Made by a program: the position numbers and the translations under genes. 55,359 bases of DNA, from NCBI GenBank assembly GCA_023393475.1, contig JAEWLC010000084.1:1-55359 (forward strand), read 5' to 3'. The notes below the pieces were generated by a model. That model did not search any database, had not been told where the DNA came from, and saw only the letters and a list, made by a program, of their open reading frames with translations. Each line of letters opens with the position of its first letter. Position 1 is the first letter of the stretch. Origin of the DNA: Pseudomonadota bacterium (lineage in GTDB: Bacteria > Pseudomonadota > Alphaproteobacteria > Rhizobiales > Devosiaceae). Below are positions 39,759-48,096 of the stretch, one piece after another.

Positions 39759-40351
39759 CTATATGCGCATACGCCAAGCTCGTTCCACGAAATCTGCCGC
39801 AGGTCCAACGCGGCTGAACTGCAGGGCCTCGGCGATTCCAGTGCTACTTGAGAAAATGAGGCGTTCGTAGCGGCATACCGGTAATTGCCTGTGTTGCGGA
39901 AGCGCCGGTCGGGACCGCCGGACTTGTTGGGGTACTGCCACGTGTTCCCCACCACCGAGGCGTCTTTGGGTACCCAGAATTGCCGTGGCGACCGCCGCGG
40001 CAACGGCGACGATCTCGCTCCCCAGCGTGGCATAGGCGCCGAGGATAAAGGTGAGGATGCCGGCAACGACGCCGGTTACGCTGAGATTCTGCTCCTGCCT
40101 CGCCTCGAGATAGCTGAATCCGGCGAGACTGGCCGTGCAGGCAAGCAGCGCGGCAGCCAACACCAGCGGCGACGTTGCGCCCGCCACCAGTGCCGCCATG
40201 CCGCCCAGCAGGCCGGTCAAAGCGTAGGTGCTCAACCCCGCGTCCGTTCCTGATCGGAATCGTCGCGTGTCTGCCAGCCGCGTTCAAGACCGATCAACAA
40301 GCCGATTGCAAGCGCCACAGCTAGGCGGCGAAAGATTTCGACCTCACGCAT
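39759..40351 (-). pseudogene. broken MgtC/SapB-family gene joined to an unrelated tail
   Basis: From ATG 40351 (after GGAGGGG) the frame reads MREVEIFRRLAVALAIGLLI, GLERGWQTRD and stops at a TGA near 40234. The next frame continues LSTYALTGLLGGMAALVAGA, GSEIVAVAAAVATAILGTQ, the membrane half of MgtC-type proteins, so a one-base loss in the GGGG run broke it. After ~39970 homology changes: WQYPNKSGGPDRRFRNT in one frame and QLPVCRYERLIFSSSTGIAE in another form the tail of a different gene, itself frameshifted near 39900. It is a non-functional fusion. Confidence 0.7.
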
Positions 40352-40380
40352 TTCCCCTCCAAATGCGCACCGCCGTATAC

Positions 40381-42378
40381 CTACGACATCCGCCTCGGCA
40401 CCTTGCGCCGATAGGCCTGCTTATTATGAGCCACCCTGCTGGCGGGTGCCGGGGCTAGCCGAGGGCGTGTTTGCAGCTGGGCAGTCTGCCGGCGAATGGG
40501 ATCGGCGAGCAGACGCAGGCCGTTGAGCACGACCAGCACCGTGCCGCCTTCATGGCCAACTACAGCGAGGGGCAGCGGCAACTGGAAGAACAGCCCACCG
40601 ACGACGAGCACCGCCATGGCGCCAATGGCGAAAGTCAGGTTCTGCCGGATGATCGAAGCGGTCCGTCGCGCCAAACGCTGCGCCTCCGCCAGCCGCCCCA
40701 TGTCTTCCGACAGCAGCGCCACGTCGGCCGCCTGCAAGGCCACATCCGAACCCGCTGCGCCCATGGCGATGCCCACATCGGCGCGCGCCAGGGCGGCCCC
40801 GTCATTGACGCCGTCACCGACAAAGGCGACCTTGCCGTCTGCGGCCAGCACGCCGACCATGCGCACCTTGTCCTCGGGCAGCATGTCGGCGTGGATGTCG
40901 TCCGGCCCCAATCCGAGCTCCTTGCCGATGCGCAGCGCAACCGGCCGACGGTCGCCAGTCATCATGACGATCTTGCGGACGCCGCCCTCCCGCAACGCTA
41001 CCAGGGCTGCGCCGGAGGTGGCACGTGCCTTATCGGCCACGGTGACGGCACCCAGCGTCTGCCCATCGCGTCCGAAATAGATGACCGTCTGGCTGTCGGC
41101 GGCCAGTGTGTGAAGCGCCGGGTGATCGATCGACGCGCCCATCTGCGCGGCGAGCCGCGGATTGCCGGCCCAGAGTCGTCCATGCTCGTCCCCTCCGACG
41201 ATGCCGGCGCTCGGCTGGTTGCGAACGTCGCTCACGACTATAGGCGGAAGCTCGAGACGCGCCGCCTCCCGCCGGATCGCAGCCCCGCTGTGGTGTTCGG
41301 ATTGCGCTTCGAGACCGGCAAGACGGGCGAGCAGAGCGTGGTCATCGCCATCAAGCGCGACGATCCCGGTGACCGACGCCTTGCCGGTAGTGAGCGTGCC
41401 GGTCTTGTCGAAGGCGAAAGTATCGACCGCCGCCAGCGTTTCCAGTGCCGCTCCGCCCTTGAACAACACGCCACCCCGCGCCGCCGCAGACAGCGCCGAC
41501 AGAATGGCGGCCGGCACCGAGATGACAATGGCGCAGGGACTCGCCGCCACCAGCAGCGTGGCTGCGCGGTAGAGCGCGTCCTGCCAATCTCTCCCCAGCC
41601 AATAGAAGACCAAAAAGGCAAGCGCCGCCGCTGCCATCACGGCGATCGTATAGCGCTGACCGAACCAGGCGCTGAACTGCTCCGAGGGAGCTTTGGCAGC
41701 CTGGGCTTCCGTCACCAGCGCGATCATCCGGGCCACGGTGCTGTCCGCCACCGTTCTGGTGACGGCAACCTCCAGCACGCCATCGATATTGACCGTCGCC
41801 TCGAAAAGCTGCGCGCCCCGCTCCTTCGCCACGGGCATCGACTCGCCGGTAATGTTCGCCTCGTCGAGCGATCCGCGGCCGCTCACGATGATCCCGTCGG
41901 CAGGCACGCGTGCGCCGGGCCGAAGCACGAAAACGTCGTCGATCGCGAGTTCGGCAGCCGGAATCTCCTCGACTGTGCCATCGGCCGCTCGCCGCAACGC
42001 CGTCTCCGGGCGCAGATCCATCAATGCCTCGATGGCCCGGCGGGCGCGGCCGAGCGCGCGCTCTTCCAGCGTGGTCGAGATGCTGAACAGCGTAAGCAGC
42101 ACGGCCCCCTCGAATGGCGCGCCGACCGAGGCCGCTGCGACGGCCGCGATGACCATCAGCAGGTCGATGTCGAGCACTCGCTCGTTCCACAGGGTCGTCA
42201 GCGCGCGCCACGCCGCGGGAAGCCCACCCGCCAGATAGACAAGCATGAGCCCGAGGGCCGAGACCGAAGCGGCGACGGCGCCCTCGAGCGGCCACAGCCC
42301 GACGGCAGCAAGCACCATTCCGAGAGCGGCAAGGCCGGTGAGGACGATCGAGCGGTCGAGGCGGAACGGTAAGCTCAC
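40381..42378 (-). CDS. heavy-metal translocating P-type ATPase (P1B)
   Basis: The start is set at GTG 42378, five bases after GGAGGAG; the longer frame to 42423 has no ribosome site. The 665-residue protein keeps the actuator motif ITGESMPV, the transmembrane metal-site motif LLVAASPCAIVIS (SPC, as in Zn/Cd/Pb or Co pumps), the phosphorylation site DKTGTLTTGK, an SEHHSG variant of the usual SEHP, and GDGVNDGAALARAD. No N-terminal metal-binding domain is present, so it is a short form. It lies 32 bases downstream of the ArsR regulator in the same operon. Zn/Cd/Co export is likely; specificity is not decidable. Confidence 0.9.
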   Translation of the reverse strand: MSLPFRLDRSIVLTGLAALGMVLAAVGLWPLEGAVAASVSALGLMLVYLAGGLPAAWRALTTLWNERVLDIDLLMVIAAVAAASVGAPFEGAVLLTLFSISTTLEERALGRARRAIEALMDLRPETALRRAADGTVEEIPAAELAIDDVFVLRPGARVPADGIIVSGRGSLDEANITGESMPVAKERGAQLFEATVNIDGVLEVAVTRTVADSTVARMIALVTEAQAAKAPSEQFSAWFGQRYTIAVMAAAALAFLVFYWLGRDWQDALYRAATLLVAASPCAIVISVPAAILSALSAAARGGVLFKGGAALETLAAVDTFAFDKTGTLTTGKASVTGIVALDGDDHALLARLAGLEAQSEHHSGAAIRREAARLELPPIVVSDVRNQPSAGIVGGDEHGRLWAGNPRLAAQMGASIDHPALHTLAADSQTVIYFGRDGQTLGAVTVADKARATSGAALVALREGGVRKIVMMTGDRRPVALRIGKELGLGPDDIHADMLPEDKVRMVGVLAADGKVAFVGDGVNDGAALARADVGIAMGAAGSDVALQAADVALLSEDMGRLAEAQRLARRTASIIRQNLTFAIGAMAVLVVGGLFFQLPLPLAVVGHEGGTVLVVLNGLRLLADPIRRQTAQLQTRPRLAPAPASRVAHNKQAYRRKVPRRMS

Positions 42379-42410
42379 GTGGTCTCCTCCGTCCTGACGG
42401 GGGCGGACGC

Positions 42411-42716
42411 CTAGCAGGCGCAATAAATGTCGTAAAGCGTCGCAAGGACCTGCCTGACCTGATTAGAGGCGAGGCTGTAGTTGATCTGCTGCGCGTCGCG
42501 TCGCGTCTTCACCAGGCCCCAGGCCCGGAGCTTGGAGAGGTGCTGCGACAGGGGTGACTGCGCAAGGCCGACGCGTTCCGACAGATCCGTGACGTTCATT
42601 TCCCGCTCGAGCAGGTTGCAGAGGATCAGCAGCCGCTTGGGATTGGCCATGGCGGCGAGCAACTGGCTCGCCTCCTCCGCGCGGTCCTCAAGCTTTTCGA
42701 TTTCCATCTTGATCAT
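42411..42716 (-). CDS. ArsR/SmtB-family regulator, BigR/SqrR-like
   Basis: Starting at MIKMEIEKLEDRAEEASQLL (Met at 42707 also possible; no clear Shine-Dalgarno), the 101-residue winged-helix protein reads ANPKRLLILCNLLEREMNVT, DLSERVGLAQSPLSQHLSKL, VKTRRDAQQINYSL and ends TLYDIYCAC. Cys33 and Cys99 align with the two cysteines that form the persulfide/disulfide switch in BigR and SqrR. It is divergent from the persulfide operon, which supports a reactive-sulfur sensor. Being first in an operon with a metal ATPase, a metal sensor role is the alternative. Confidence 0.82.
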   Translation of the reverse strand: MIKMEIEKLEDRAEEASQLLAAMANPKRLLILCNLLEREMNVTDLSERVGLAQSPLSQHLSKLRAWGLVKTRRDAQQINYSLASNQVRQVLATLYDIYCAC

Positions 42717-42884
42717 ATTAGCATGTGCGAATATATGAATGTTCGTTGATGAATATGCTCCCGGTGCGTTCCGTGCGCAAGGAGCCTCATCGCAAGACTC
42801 ACCTGGCCCCATCCGTGCCCCGGATGGCCGACGTCACAATCGCGATCGCCCGATAGGGCCGACTATTTCTCCAAGGTTTACCAG
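42717..42884. promoter_or_regulatory. divergent control region, ArsR regulator / persulfide operon
   Basis: The first ~45 bases beside the regulator start are A+T-rich in a G+C-rich context (GCGAATATATGAATGTTC, then GATGAATATGC) with ATGAATGT and ATGAATAT directly repeated 14 bases apart. BigR-type repressors bind A+T-rich sites overlapping their own promoters. The remaining ~120 bases run to the YeeE/YedE start and hold no ORF. Confidence 0.5.
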
Positions 42885-43319
42885 TTGCTTACCGACTTTA
42901 CTCCCGTGCCCGCGTTGCTAGGCGGCAGCGTGATTGGCCTCGCGGCCGTCGCACTCATGGCGTTCAATGGCCGCATCGCCGGCATGACCGGCATTCTCAC
43001 CGGCCTGATGCCACCGGTCGACCCCGCCTGGGGCTGGCGCGCCGCCTTCCTTGCCGGCGCCATTGTCGCGCCGATGCTGGTGACCATGATCGCCGGCGGC
43101 GATGCCGTGGCCTTCGCCAGCACCATCCCGGCCCCCTGGCTGGTCGTCGGCGGGCTGCTCACCGGTATCGGCGTCTATTTCGGCTCCGGCTGCACCTCGG
43201 GGCACGGCGTCTGCGGTATCGCCCGCCTGTCGCCACGCTCGATCGCCGCGACGCTGACCTTCATGGCCACCGCCGTTGCCACCGTCTTCGTCGTTCGCCA
43301 CGTGCTGGGAGGCTTCTGA
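42885..43319 (+). CDS. YeeE/YedE family membrane protein (PmpA-like)
   Basis: The 144-residue protein has about four membrane segments and the family signature SGCTSGHGVCGIARLSPRS with two cysteines in the pore region. YeeE/YedE proteins carry thiosulfate or other reduced-sulfur species. In bigR operons two half-size forms, as here, are thought to make one transporter. It overlaps the second half by one base (TGATG), indicating equimolar production. Confidence 0.88.
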   Translation: MLTDFTPVPALLGGSVIGLAAVALMAFNGRIAGMTGILTGLMPPVDPAWGWRAAFLAGAIVAPMLVTMIAGGDAVAFASTIPAPWLVVGGLLTGIGVYFGSGCTSGHGVCGIARLSPRSIAATLTFMATAVATVFVVRHVLGGF

Positions 43320-43759
43320 TGCGTCGCGCTCTCGCTGCAGGTCTCATCGGCCTCGTCTTCGGCACTGGCATCGCCATTTCCGGCATGGCCAACCCTACCA
43401 AGGTCCTCAACTTCTTTGATGTCGCCGGCACCTGGGATCCGTCCCTGCTGCTGGTCATGGGCGCTGCGCTCGGCATCACCGCCATCGGCTACCGCTTGGT
43501 CCTCAAGCGCCCACGCCCGGTGCTGGAAGAGACGTTCCACGTCCCCGCCAACCGCAAGCTTGACCTGCCGCTGATCGGCGGCTCGGCCGTGTTCGGCATC
43601 GGTTGGGGCATTGCTGGGTTCTGCCCGGGCGGCGCCATCCCGGCCCTCGGCCTTGGCGAGCCCTCCGCCTGGATCTTCGTCGCCGCGATGCTCACCGGCA
43701 TCGCCGGCGCCCGCACGCTTCGCATCGCGCGCCAGCAGCGCGCCGCCACCGCCAGCTGA
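43319..43759 (+). CDS. YeeE/YedE-type (DUF6691) membrane protein, second half
   Basis: The 146-residue protein with four membrane segments starts MRRALAAGLIGLVFGTGIAI, contains ISGMANPTKVLNFFDVAG and ends with IGWGIAGFCPGGAIPALGLG, where the FCPGGA cysteine motif corresponds to the second repeat of full-length YeeE. It pairs with the preceding gene as a split sulfur-compound transporter. Confidence 0.88.
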   Translation: MRRALAAGLIGLVFGTGIAISGMANPTKVLNFFDVAGTWDPSLLLVMGAALGITAIGYRLVLKRPRPVLEETFHVPANRKLDLPLIGGSAVFGIGWGIAGFCPGGAIPALGLGEPSAWIFVAAMLTGIAGARTLRIARQQRAATAS

Positions 43760-43770
43760 AAGGAGCCATC

Positions 43771-44664
43771 ATGAGCACCATTCCCTTCACTCCTGACCTC
43801 GGCACCAAACCCGACGTCACCGCCTTCTTCGACGCGCCGACCAACACCATCAGCTATGTAGTCAAGGATCCCGGCTCGAACGCCTGCGCGGTGATCGACT
43901 CGGTCATGGACATCGACTACGCGGCCGGCCGCATCACCCATGACGGCGCCGACCAGATCATCACCCACATCGAGCAACACCAGCTCAAGCTTGAGTGGCT
44001 GATCGAGACCCATGTGCATGCCGATCACCTGTCTGCCGCGCCCTACATCCAGGGCAAGCTCGGCGGCAACCTAGGCATCGGCGAGAACATCACTGTCGTG
44101 CAGGACACGTTCGGCAAGATCTTCAATGAAGGCACCGAGTTCCAGCGCGACGGCAGCCAGTTCGACCGCCTGTTCAAGGATGGTGACAGCTACCAGATCG
44201 GCTCACTCACGGCCCACGTCATGCATACGCCCGGTCACACCCCGGCCTGCATGACTCATGTGATCGGCGACGCCGCCTTCGTCGGCGACACGCTGTTCAT
44301 GCCAGATGGCGGTTCGGCCCGCGCCGATTTCCCCGGCGGCGATGCGCGCATGCTGTACCGCTCGATCCAGCGGGTACTGTCGCTGCCGCGCGAAGCCCGC
44401 CTGTTCATGTGCCATGACTACGGCCCGAACGGCCGCGACATTCAGTGGGAGACCACGGTGGGCGACGAGATCGACCACAACATCCATGTCGGCAAAGGCA
44501 CGGACGAGCAGAGCTTCGTGGTCATGCGAGAGGCTCGCGACGCGACGCTGAACATGCCCAAGCTGATCATCCCGTCGCTGCAGATCAACATGCGCGCCGG
44601 CCAGCTGCCGCCCAAGGACAAGGACGGAAGAACCTATCTCAAAGTCCCGGTGAACGGGCTCTGA
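43771..44664 (+). CDS. persulfide dioxygenase-like MBL-fold hydrolase
   Basis: ATG 43771 follows AAGGAG. The 297-residue metallo-beta-lactamase-fold protein has ETHVHADH (H81, H83, D85, H86), HTPGHTPACMTH, FVGDTLFMPD and FMCHDYGP, the mononuclear iron pattern of ETHE1/Blh persulfide dioxygenases. These oxidise glutathione persulfide to sulfite. The YeeE neighbours, DUF442 sulfurtransferase and BigR-like regulator all support this. It overproduces sulfite, which the downstream SulP carrier might export. Confidence 0.9.
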   Translation: MSTIPFTPDLGTKPDVTAFFDAPTNTISYVVKDPGSNACAVIDSVMDIDYAAGRITHDGADQIITHIEQHQLKLEWLIETHVHADHLSAAPYIQGKLGGNLGIGENITVVQDTFGKIFNEGTEFQRDGSQFDRLFKDGDSYQIGSLTAHVMHTPGHTPACMTHVIGDAAFVGDTLFMPDGGSARADFPGGDARMLYRSIQRVLSLPREARLFMCHDYGPNGRDIQWETTVGDEIDHNIHVGKGTDEQSFVVMREARDATLNMPKLIIPSLQINMRAGQLPPKDKDGRTYLKVPVNGL

Positions 44665-44666
44665 CC

Positions 44667-44702
44667 ATGTTCGGCTTTCTCAAACCCAAAGGCAAACCAT
44701 GA
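44667..44702 (+). CDS. 11-codon ORF coupling dioxygenase and sulfurtransferase genes
   Basis: Two bases after the dioxygenase stop, ATG 44667 opens MFGFLKPKGKP and stops in the ATGA overlap with the DUF442 start. It spans the whole 34-base gap and could act as a re-initiation bridge, or be the stub of a deleted gene, since rhodanese-type genes often begin with a similar Met-Phe-Gly-Phe stretch. Confidence 0.35.
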   Translation: MFGFLKPKGKP

Positions 44703-45025
44703 ACATCCGCAAGATTGACGACCAGTTCTTCGTGACCGGTCAGATCACTCCCGAGCAGGTCAAGGACATCGCCGCTGCCGGCTACAAGACCATTGTCTGC
44801 GCCCGCCCCGACCACGAAGACGGCGGCCAGCCCGCTTTTGCCGACATCACCACAGCCGCCGAGGCCGCCGGCCTGCAGGCCGTTCACATCCCGGTCTCGG
44901 GCATGCTTGGCGAAGGCCAGATCATTCGCTTCCACGAGGCGTGGCAGAACCTGCCCAAGCCGATGCTGGGCTACTGCCGCTCCGGCGGCCGTGCAGGCAG
45001 CCTCTATGCCACGCTGGACATCTAG
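44699..45025 (+). CDS. DUF442 (TIGR01244) sulfurtransferase/phosphatase-fold protein
   Basis: The 108-residue protein has MNIRKIDDQFFVTGQITPEQ, YKTIVCARPDHEDGGQPAF and GYCRSGGRAGSLYA. The C93-x5-R loop of tyrosine-phosphatase/rhodanese-like folds is present. In Agrobacterium and Xylella Blh this domain is fused to the persulfide dioxygenase; here it is a separate gene in the same operon. It probably makes or handles glutathione persulfide. Confidence 0.9.
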   Translation: MNIRKIDDQFFVTGQITPEQVKDIAAAGYKTIVCARPDHEDGGQPAFADITTAAEAAGLQAVHIPVSGMLGEGQIIRFHEAWQNLPKPMLGYCRSGGRAGSLYATLDI

Positions 45026-45028
45026 CAA

Positions 45029-46774
45029 ATGAACCTCAAGGCCTACTTCCCGATCCTCGATTGGGGCAGCCGCTACAACCGGCAGACACTCACCAGCGAC
45101 ATCGTCGCGGCGCTCATCGTGACCATCATGCTGATCCCGCAGTCGCTGGCTTATGCCCTGCTGGCCGGTCTGCCGCCGGAGGTGGGCCTTTATGCCTCGG
45201 TGGTGCCGCTGGTCGCCTACGCGATCTTCGGCACCTCGACCGCCCTCGCCGTCGGCCCGGTGGCTGTCGTCTCGCTGATGACGGCAACGGCCGTCGGCCG
45301 CCTCGCGGCCACCGGCACGGCCGACTACGCGAGCGCCGCCATCGTGCTCGCGGCACTGTCCGGCATCATCCTTCTCGCCATGGGCGTCTTTCGGCTCGGC
45401 TTCATCGCCAATTTCCTGTCGCATCCGGTGATCGCCGGGTTCATCACCGCCTCGGGCGTTATCATTGCCTTGAGCCAGGTCGGCGGCTTGCTCGGCATCA
45501 GGACCGAGGGGCATGCCCTCCCCGGCCTGCTGATGTCGATCCTCGACAATATCGGCCAGGTCAACTGGTACACGGTCGCCGTGGGAGCCGTAGCGCTGAG
45601 TCTGCTGCTTTGGATCCGCCTTGGTCTGAAGACCCAGCTCACCCGCATTGGTGTGCCGGTTGGCATCGCGACGATCATCGTGCGCGCCGGCCCGGTGCTG
45701 GTGGTCTTCCTCACCATGGCGTGGTCGGCGCTCATGGATCTCGGCAGCAAGGGCGTCGCCCTGGTGGGCGAAGTGCCCGCCGGCCTGCCCATGCTGTCGC
45801 TGCCGAGCTTCAGCCTTGAAACCGTCGAGGCGCTGTTCGTGCCGGCGCTGATCATCTCCATCGTCGGCTTCGTCGAGTCCATCTCGGTGGCGCAGACGCT
45901 GGCGGCCAAGCGGCGCGAGCGGATCGAGCCGAACCAGGAGCTGATCGGGCTAGGCGCTTCCAACATTGCCGCCGCCCTCGGTGGCGGCTATCCGGTAACC
46001 GGTGGTTTCGCCCGCTCGGTGGTGAACTTCGACGCCGGCGCCGCGACGCCTGCCGCTGGTGCCTTAACCGCCGTCGGTATCGCTGCGGCAACGCTGCTGC
46101 TGACGCCGTTCCTCGCCATCCTGCCCAAGGCCACGCTGGCCGCCACCATCGTGCTGGCAGTGCTGACACTGGTCGACTTCTCGATCCTCAAGAAAGCATG
46201 GGCCTATTCGAAGGCCGATTTCACCGCTGTGGCCGTCACCCTTGTCGGCACGCTGCTGTTCGGCGTCGAGACCGGGATTGCCCTGGGCGTCGGTGCATCG
46301 ATCCTGCTCTTCCTCTACCGCTCGTCACGGCCGCATGCCGCCGTCGTCGGGCGGGTGCCGGGCACCGAGCACTATCGCAACGTCAAGCGTCACAAGGTCG
46401 AAACCCAGCCGGGTGTGCTGTCGATCCGCATCGACGAGAGCCTGTACTTCGCCAATGCGCGCTACCTCGAAGACTTCGTCGCCGGGCAGGCAGCAATGGT
46501 GCCGGACCTCACCGACGTCGTGCTGATGTGCTCGGCGGTGAACGCCATCGATATGTCGGCGCTCGAGAGCCTCGAAGCCATCCGCCACCGCCTGCATGAC
46601 CTGGGCGTCCGCGTGCACCTGTCCGAGGTGAAGGGCCCGGTGATGGACAAGCTCGCCGGCACCGACTTCTTGGCAAAGCTCGACGGGGTGCATCTCAGTC
46701 AGCACCAGGCGATGATGTCCCTCAGCGGCGCCCCACGGCGTCGCTCCGTCGCACTCGCGCGAGTGGATGCGTGA
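45029..46774 (+). CDS. SulP-family anion transporter with STAS domain
   Basis: The 581-residue protein starts DWGSRYNRQTLTSDIVAALI and MLIPQSLAYALLAGLPPEVG, the SulP signature, and has 10-14 membrane segments followed by a cytoplasmic STAS domain (about 440-560; VLSIRIDESLYFANARYLED, CSAVNAIDMSALESLE). It starts three bases after the DUF442 stop. SulP proteins carry sulfate, bicarbonate or other anions; here sulfate or sulfite fits. It ends the persulfide operon and converges with the flavin operon. Confidence 0.92.
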   Translation: MNLKAYFPILDWGSRYNRQTLTSDIVAALIVTIMLIPQSLAYALLAGLPPEVGLYASVVPLVAYAIFGTSTALAVGPVAVVSLMTATAVGRLAATGTADYASAAIVLAALSGIILLAMGVFRLGFIANFLSHPVIAGFITASGVIIALSQVGGLLGIRTEGHALPGLLMSILDNIGQVNWYTVAVGAVALSLLLWIRLGLKTQLTRIGVPVGIATIIVRAGPVLVVFLTMAWSALMDLGSKGVALVGEVPAGLPMLSLPSFSLETVEALFVPALIISIVGFVESISVAQTLAAKRRERIEPNQELIGLGASNIAAALGGGYPVTGGFARSVVNFDAGAATPAAGALTAVGIAAATLLLTPFLAILPKATLAATIVLAVLTLVDFSILKKAWAYSKADFTAVAVTLVGTLLFGVETGIALGVGASILLFLYRSSRPHAAVVGRVPGTEHYRNVKRHKVETQPGVLSIRIDESLYFANARYLEDFVAGQAAMVPDLTDVVLMCSAVNAIDMSALESLEAIRHRLHDLGVRVHLSEVKGPVMDKLAGTDFLAKLDGVHLSQHQAMMSLSGAPRRRSVALARVDA

Positions 46775-46798
46775 CGCGATCGTCAACTGCTCCACCCG

Positions 46799-47128
46799 TC
46801 AGTCGTCTCGATCATCCTCATGATGGTCCTGATCATCGTCGTGGCGATCGCGACCGTCCCGATGGCGCTGATCGTCATCGTCGTCGTGTCGCCCTGATGC
46901 CGACGTCTGGGGGACGGCGAGATCGGCGTCGGTGCAGAGCACCGTTCCGGTGACACGCCCGCTGGGGAGCATGAAGGTGCCTTCGATCTCGCTTCCGATG
47001 CCGTGGGTCCGACAGTGATTGGAGATGAGTTCGGGAGCGAGCTGCGCCCGGATGTCCGCCGCGGTGGCGGGAATGGCCGCACCGAGGCTGCAGACGGCGA
47101 TGGCGAGGCGGATCTTGTGGGCATTCAT
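46799..47128 (-). CDS. secreted protein with His/Asp-rich C-terminal tail
   Basis: The first ~24 residues (MNAHKIRLAIAVCSLGAAIP) are a signal peptide ending ATAA. The mature 85-residue protein has two cysteines (ISNHCRTHGIG and GTVLCTDAD), then from about residue 80 an almost pure Asp/His/Arg tail (GRHDDDDDQRHRDGRDRHDD). Such tails bind divalent metals. The ATG overlaps the ApbE stop as ATGA, making it the last gene of the flavin electron-transfer operon. No family is recognised. Confidence 0.65.
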   Translation of the reverse strand: MNAHKIRLAIAVCSLGAAIPATAADIRAQLAPELISNHCRTHGIGSEIEGTFMLPSGRVTGTVLCTDADLAVPQTSASGRHDDDDDQRHRDGRDRHDDDQDHHEDDRDD

Positions 47129-48096
47129 AGGTGAGTTCTCCGTTGGGTCTTTGGTTGATCGGACCAGGTCGGGGGCGGGTTGCGCGGACGGTCGATGAAG
47201 ATGGCCTCGAGTCCGTAGCGGGAAGCGATCTCGGTGCCGGTCGCTGGGCCGAGGACCAGTAGGGCCGTGGCCCAGGCGTCTGCCGCCATGCAGGTTTCTG
47301 CCAGCACGGTTACGGACGATGGACCTCCCGTGAGAGGAACCCGGCGAGCCGGGTCAATTGTGTGGCCGTAGCGTATGCCGCCGACATCTGCGAAATGCCG
47401 ATAGTCGCCGGAGGTGGCGATGGCTCCGTCGATGAGTTCAACTACGCCCTCGCTCTCGCGGCGACCTGTCTGTGGCGTCTCGACGGCCACTCGCCAGGGC
47501 GAGCCGTCGGGCTTGCCGCCCATGGCGCGGAGTTCGCCGTCGATCGATACCAGGAAATGTCTGACGCCTGCATCGAAGAGCACGCGGGCCAGTTCATCGA
47601 CCCCGAAACCCTTGGCGATGCCGGAGAGGTCGAGGGTGATGTCGGCTCGCTTGCGCACGCGGCCGCGCTCGCGATCAAGCTCAAGGCAGAGGTGTGCCGG
47701 CACTCGGGCTTCCTCGCTGGGCGCTTGGGCGGCGCGGTTGAGTTGGCTGCCAAAGCCCCAGGCGGAGACGACGTCGCCGACGCCAATGTCGAAGGCACCG
47801 TCCGACAGCCGGCCGACTTCCAGCGCTTTCGACAGCACGGCGTAAAGCTGCTCGGGCACGTCGAACCACATGCCTGCGGGCGCCCGATTCAACCGCATCA
47901 GATCGGAGTCAGGCTTCCATGTGGACATCTGCGCGTCCACTGCATCGACTGCCGCCTGCAGCGCCTGTCCCACCTCTACGCTACAGTCCACTGACTCGGC
48001 GTAGAAAACGGCGGAGTAGCGCGTCCCCATCGTCGCGCCGTTGATCACGGAGCGATGGAGCGGCACGGCGGTCGGGGAACACCGCTCAGTAGGCAT
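47125..48096 (-). CDS. apbE: FAD:protein FMN transferase (ApbE)
   Basis: ApbE attaches FMN through a phosphoester bond to Ser/Thr of exported redox proteins. The start is set at MPTERCSPTAVPLHRS, overlapping the reductase gene by 11 bases. The 323-residue product has ATMGTRYSAVFYA, DAQMSTWKPDSDLMRLN, LDLSGIAKGFGVDELA, GKPDGSPWRVAVE, AIATSGDYRHF and GHTIDPARRVPL, the FAD and Mg2+ site motifs. No lipobox or obvious signal peptide is visible at this start. Its likely substrate is the DUF2271 protein of the same operon. Confidence 0.92.
   Translation of the reverse strand: MPTERCSPTAVPLHRSVINGATMGTRYSAVFYAESVDCSVEVGQALQAAVDAVDAQMSTWKPDSDLMRLNRAPAGMWFDVPEQLYAVLSKALEVGRLSDGAFDIGVGDVVSAWGFGSQLNRAAQAPSEEARVPAHLCLELDRERGRVRKRADITLDLSGIAKGFGVDELARVLFDAGVRHFLVSIDGELRAMGGKPDGSPWRVAVETPQTGRRESEGVVELIDGAIATSGDYRHFADVGGIRYGHTIDPARRVPLTGGPSSVTVLAETCMAADAWATALLVLGPATGTEIASRYGLEAIFIDRPRNPPPTWSDQPKTQRRTHL

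Noticed and set aside
40471..42372. A 633-codon plus-strand open frame across the P-type ATPase
   Set aside because: The minus strand encodes all P1B ATPase motifs; the plus-strand translation is Arg/His/Gly-rich without domains.
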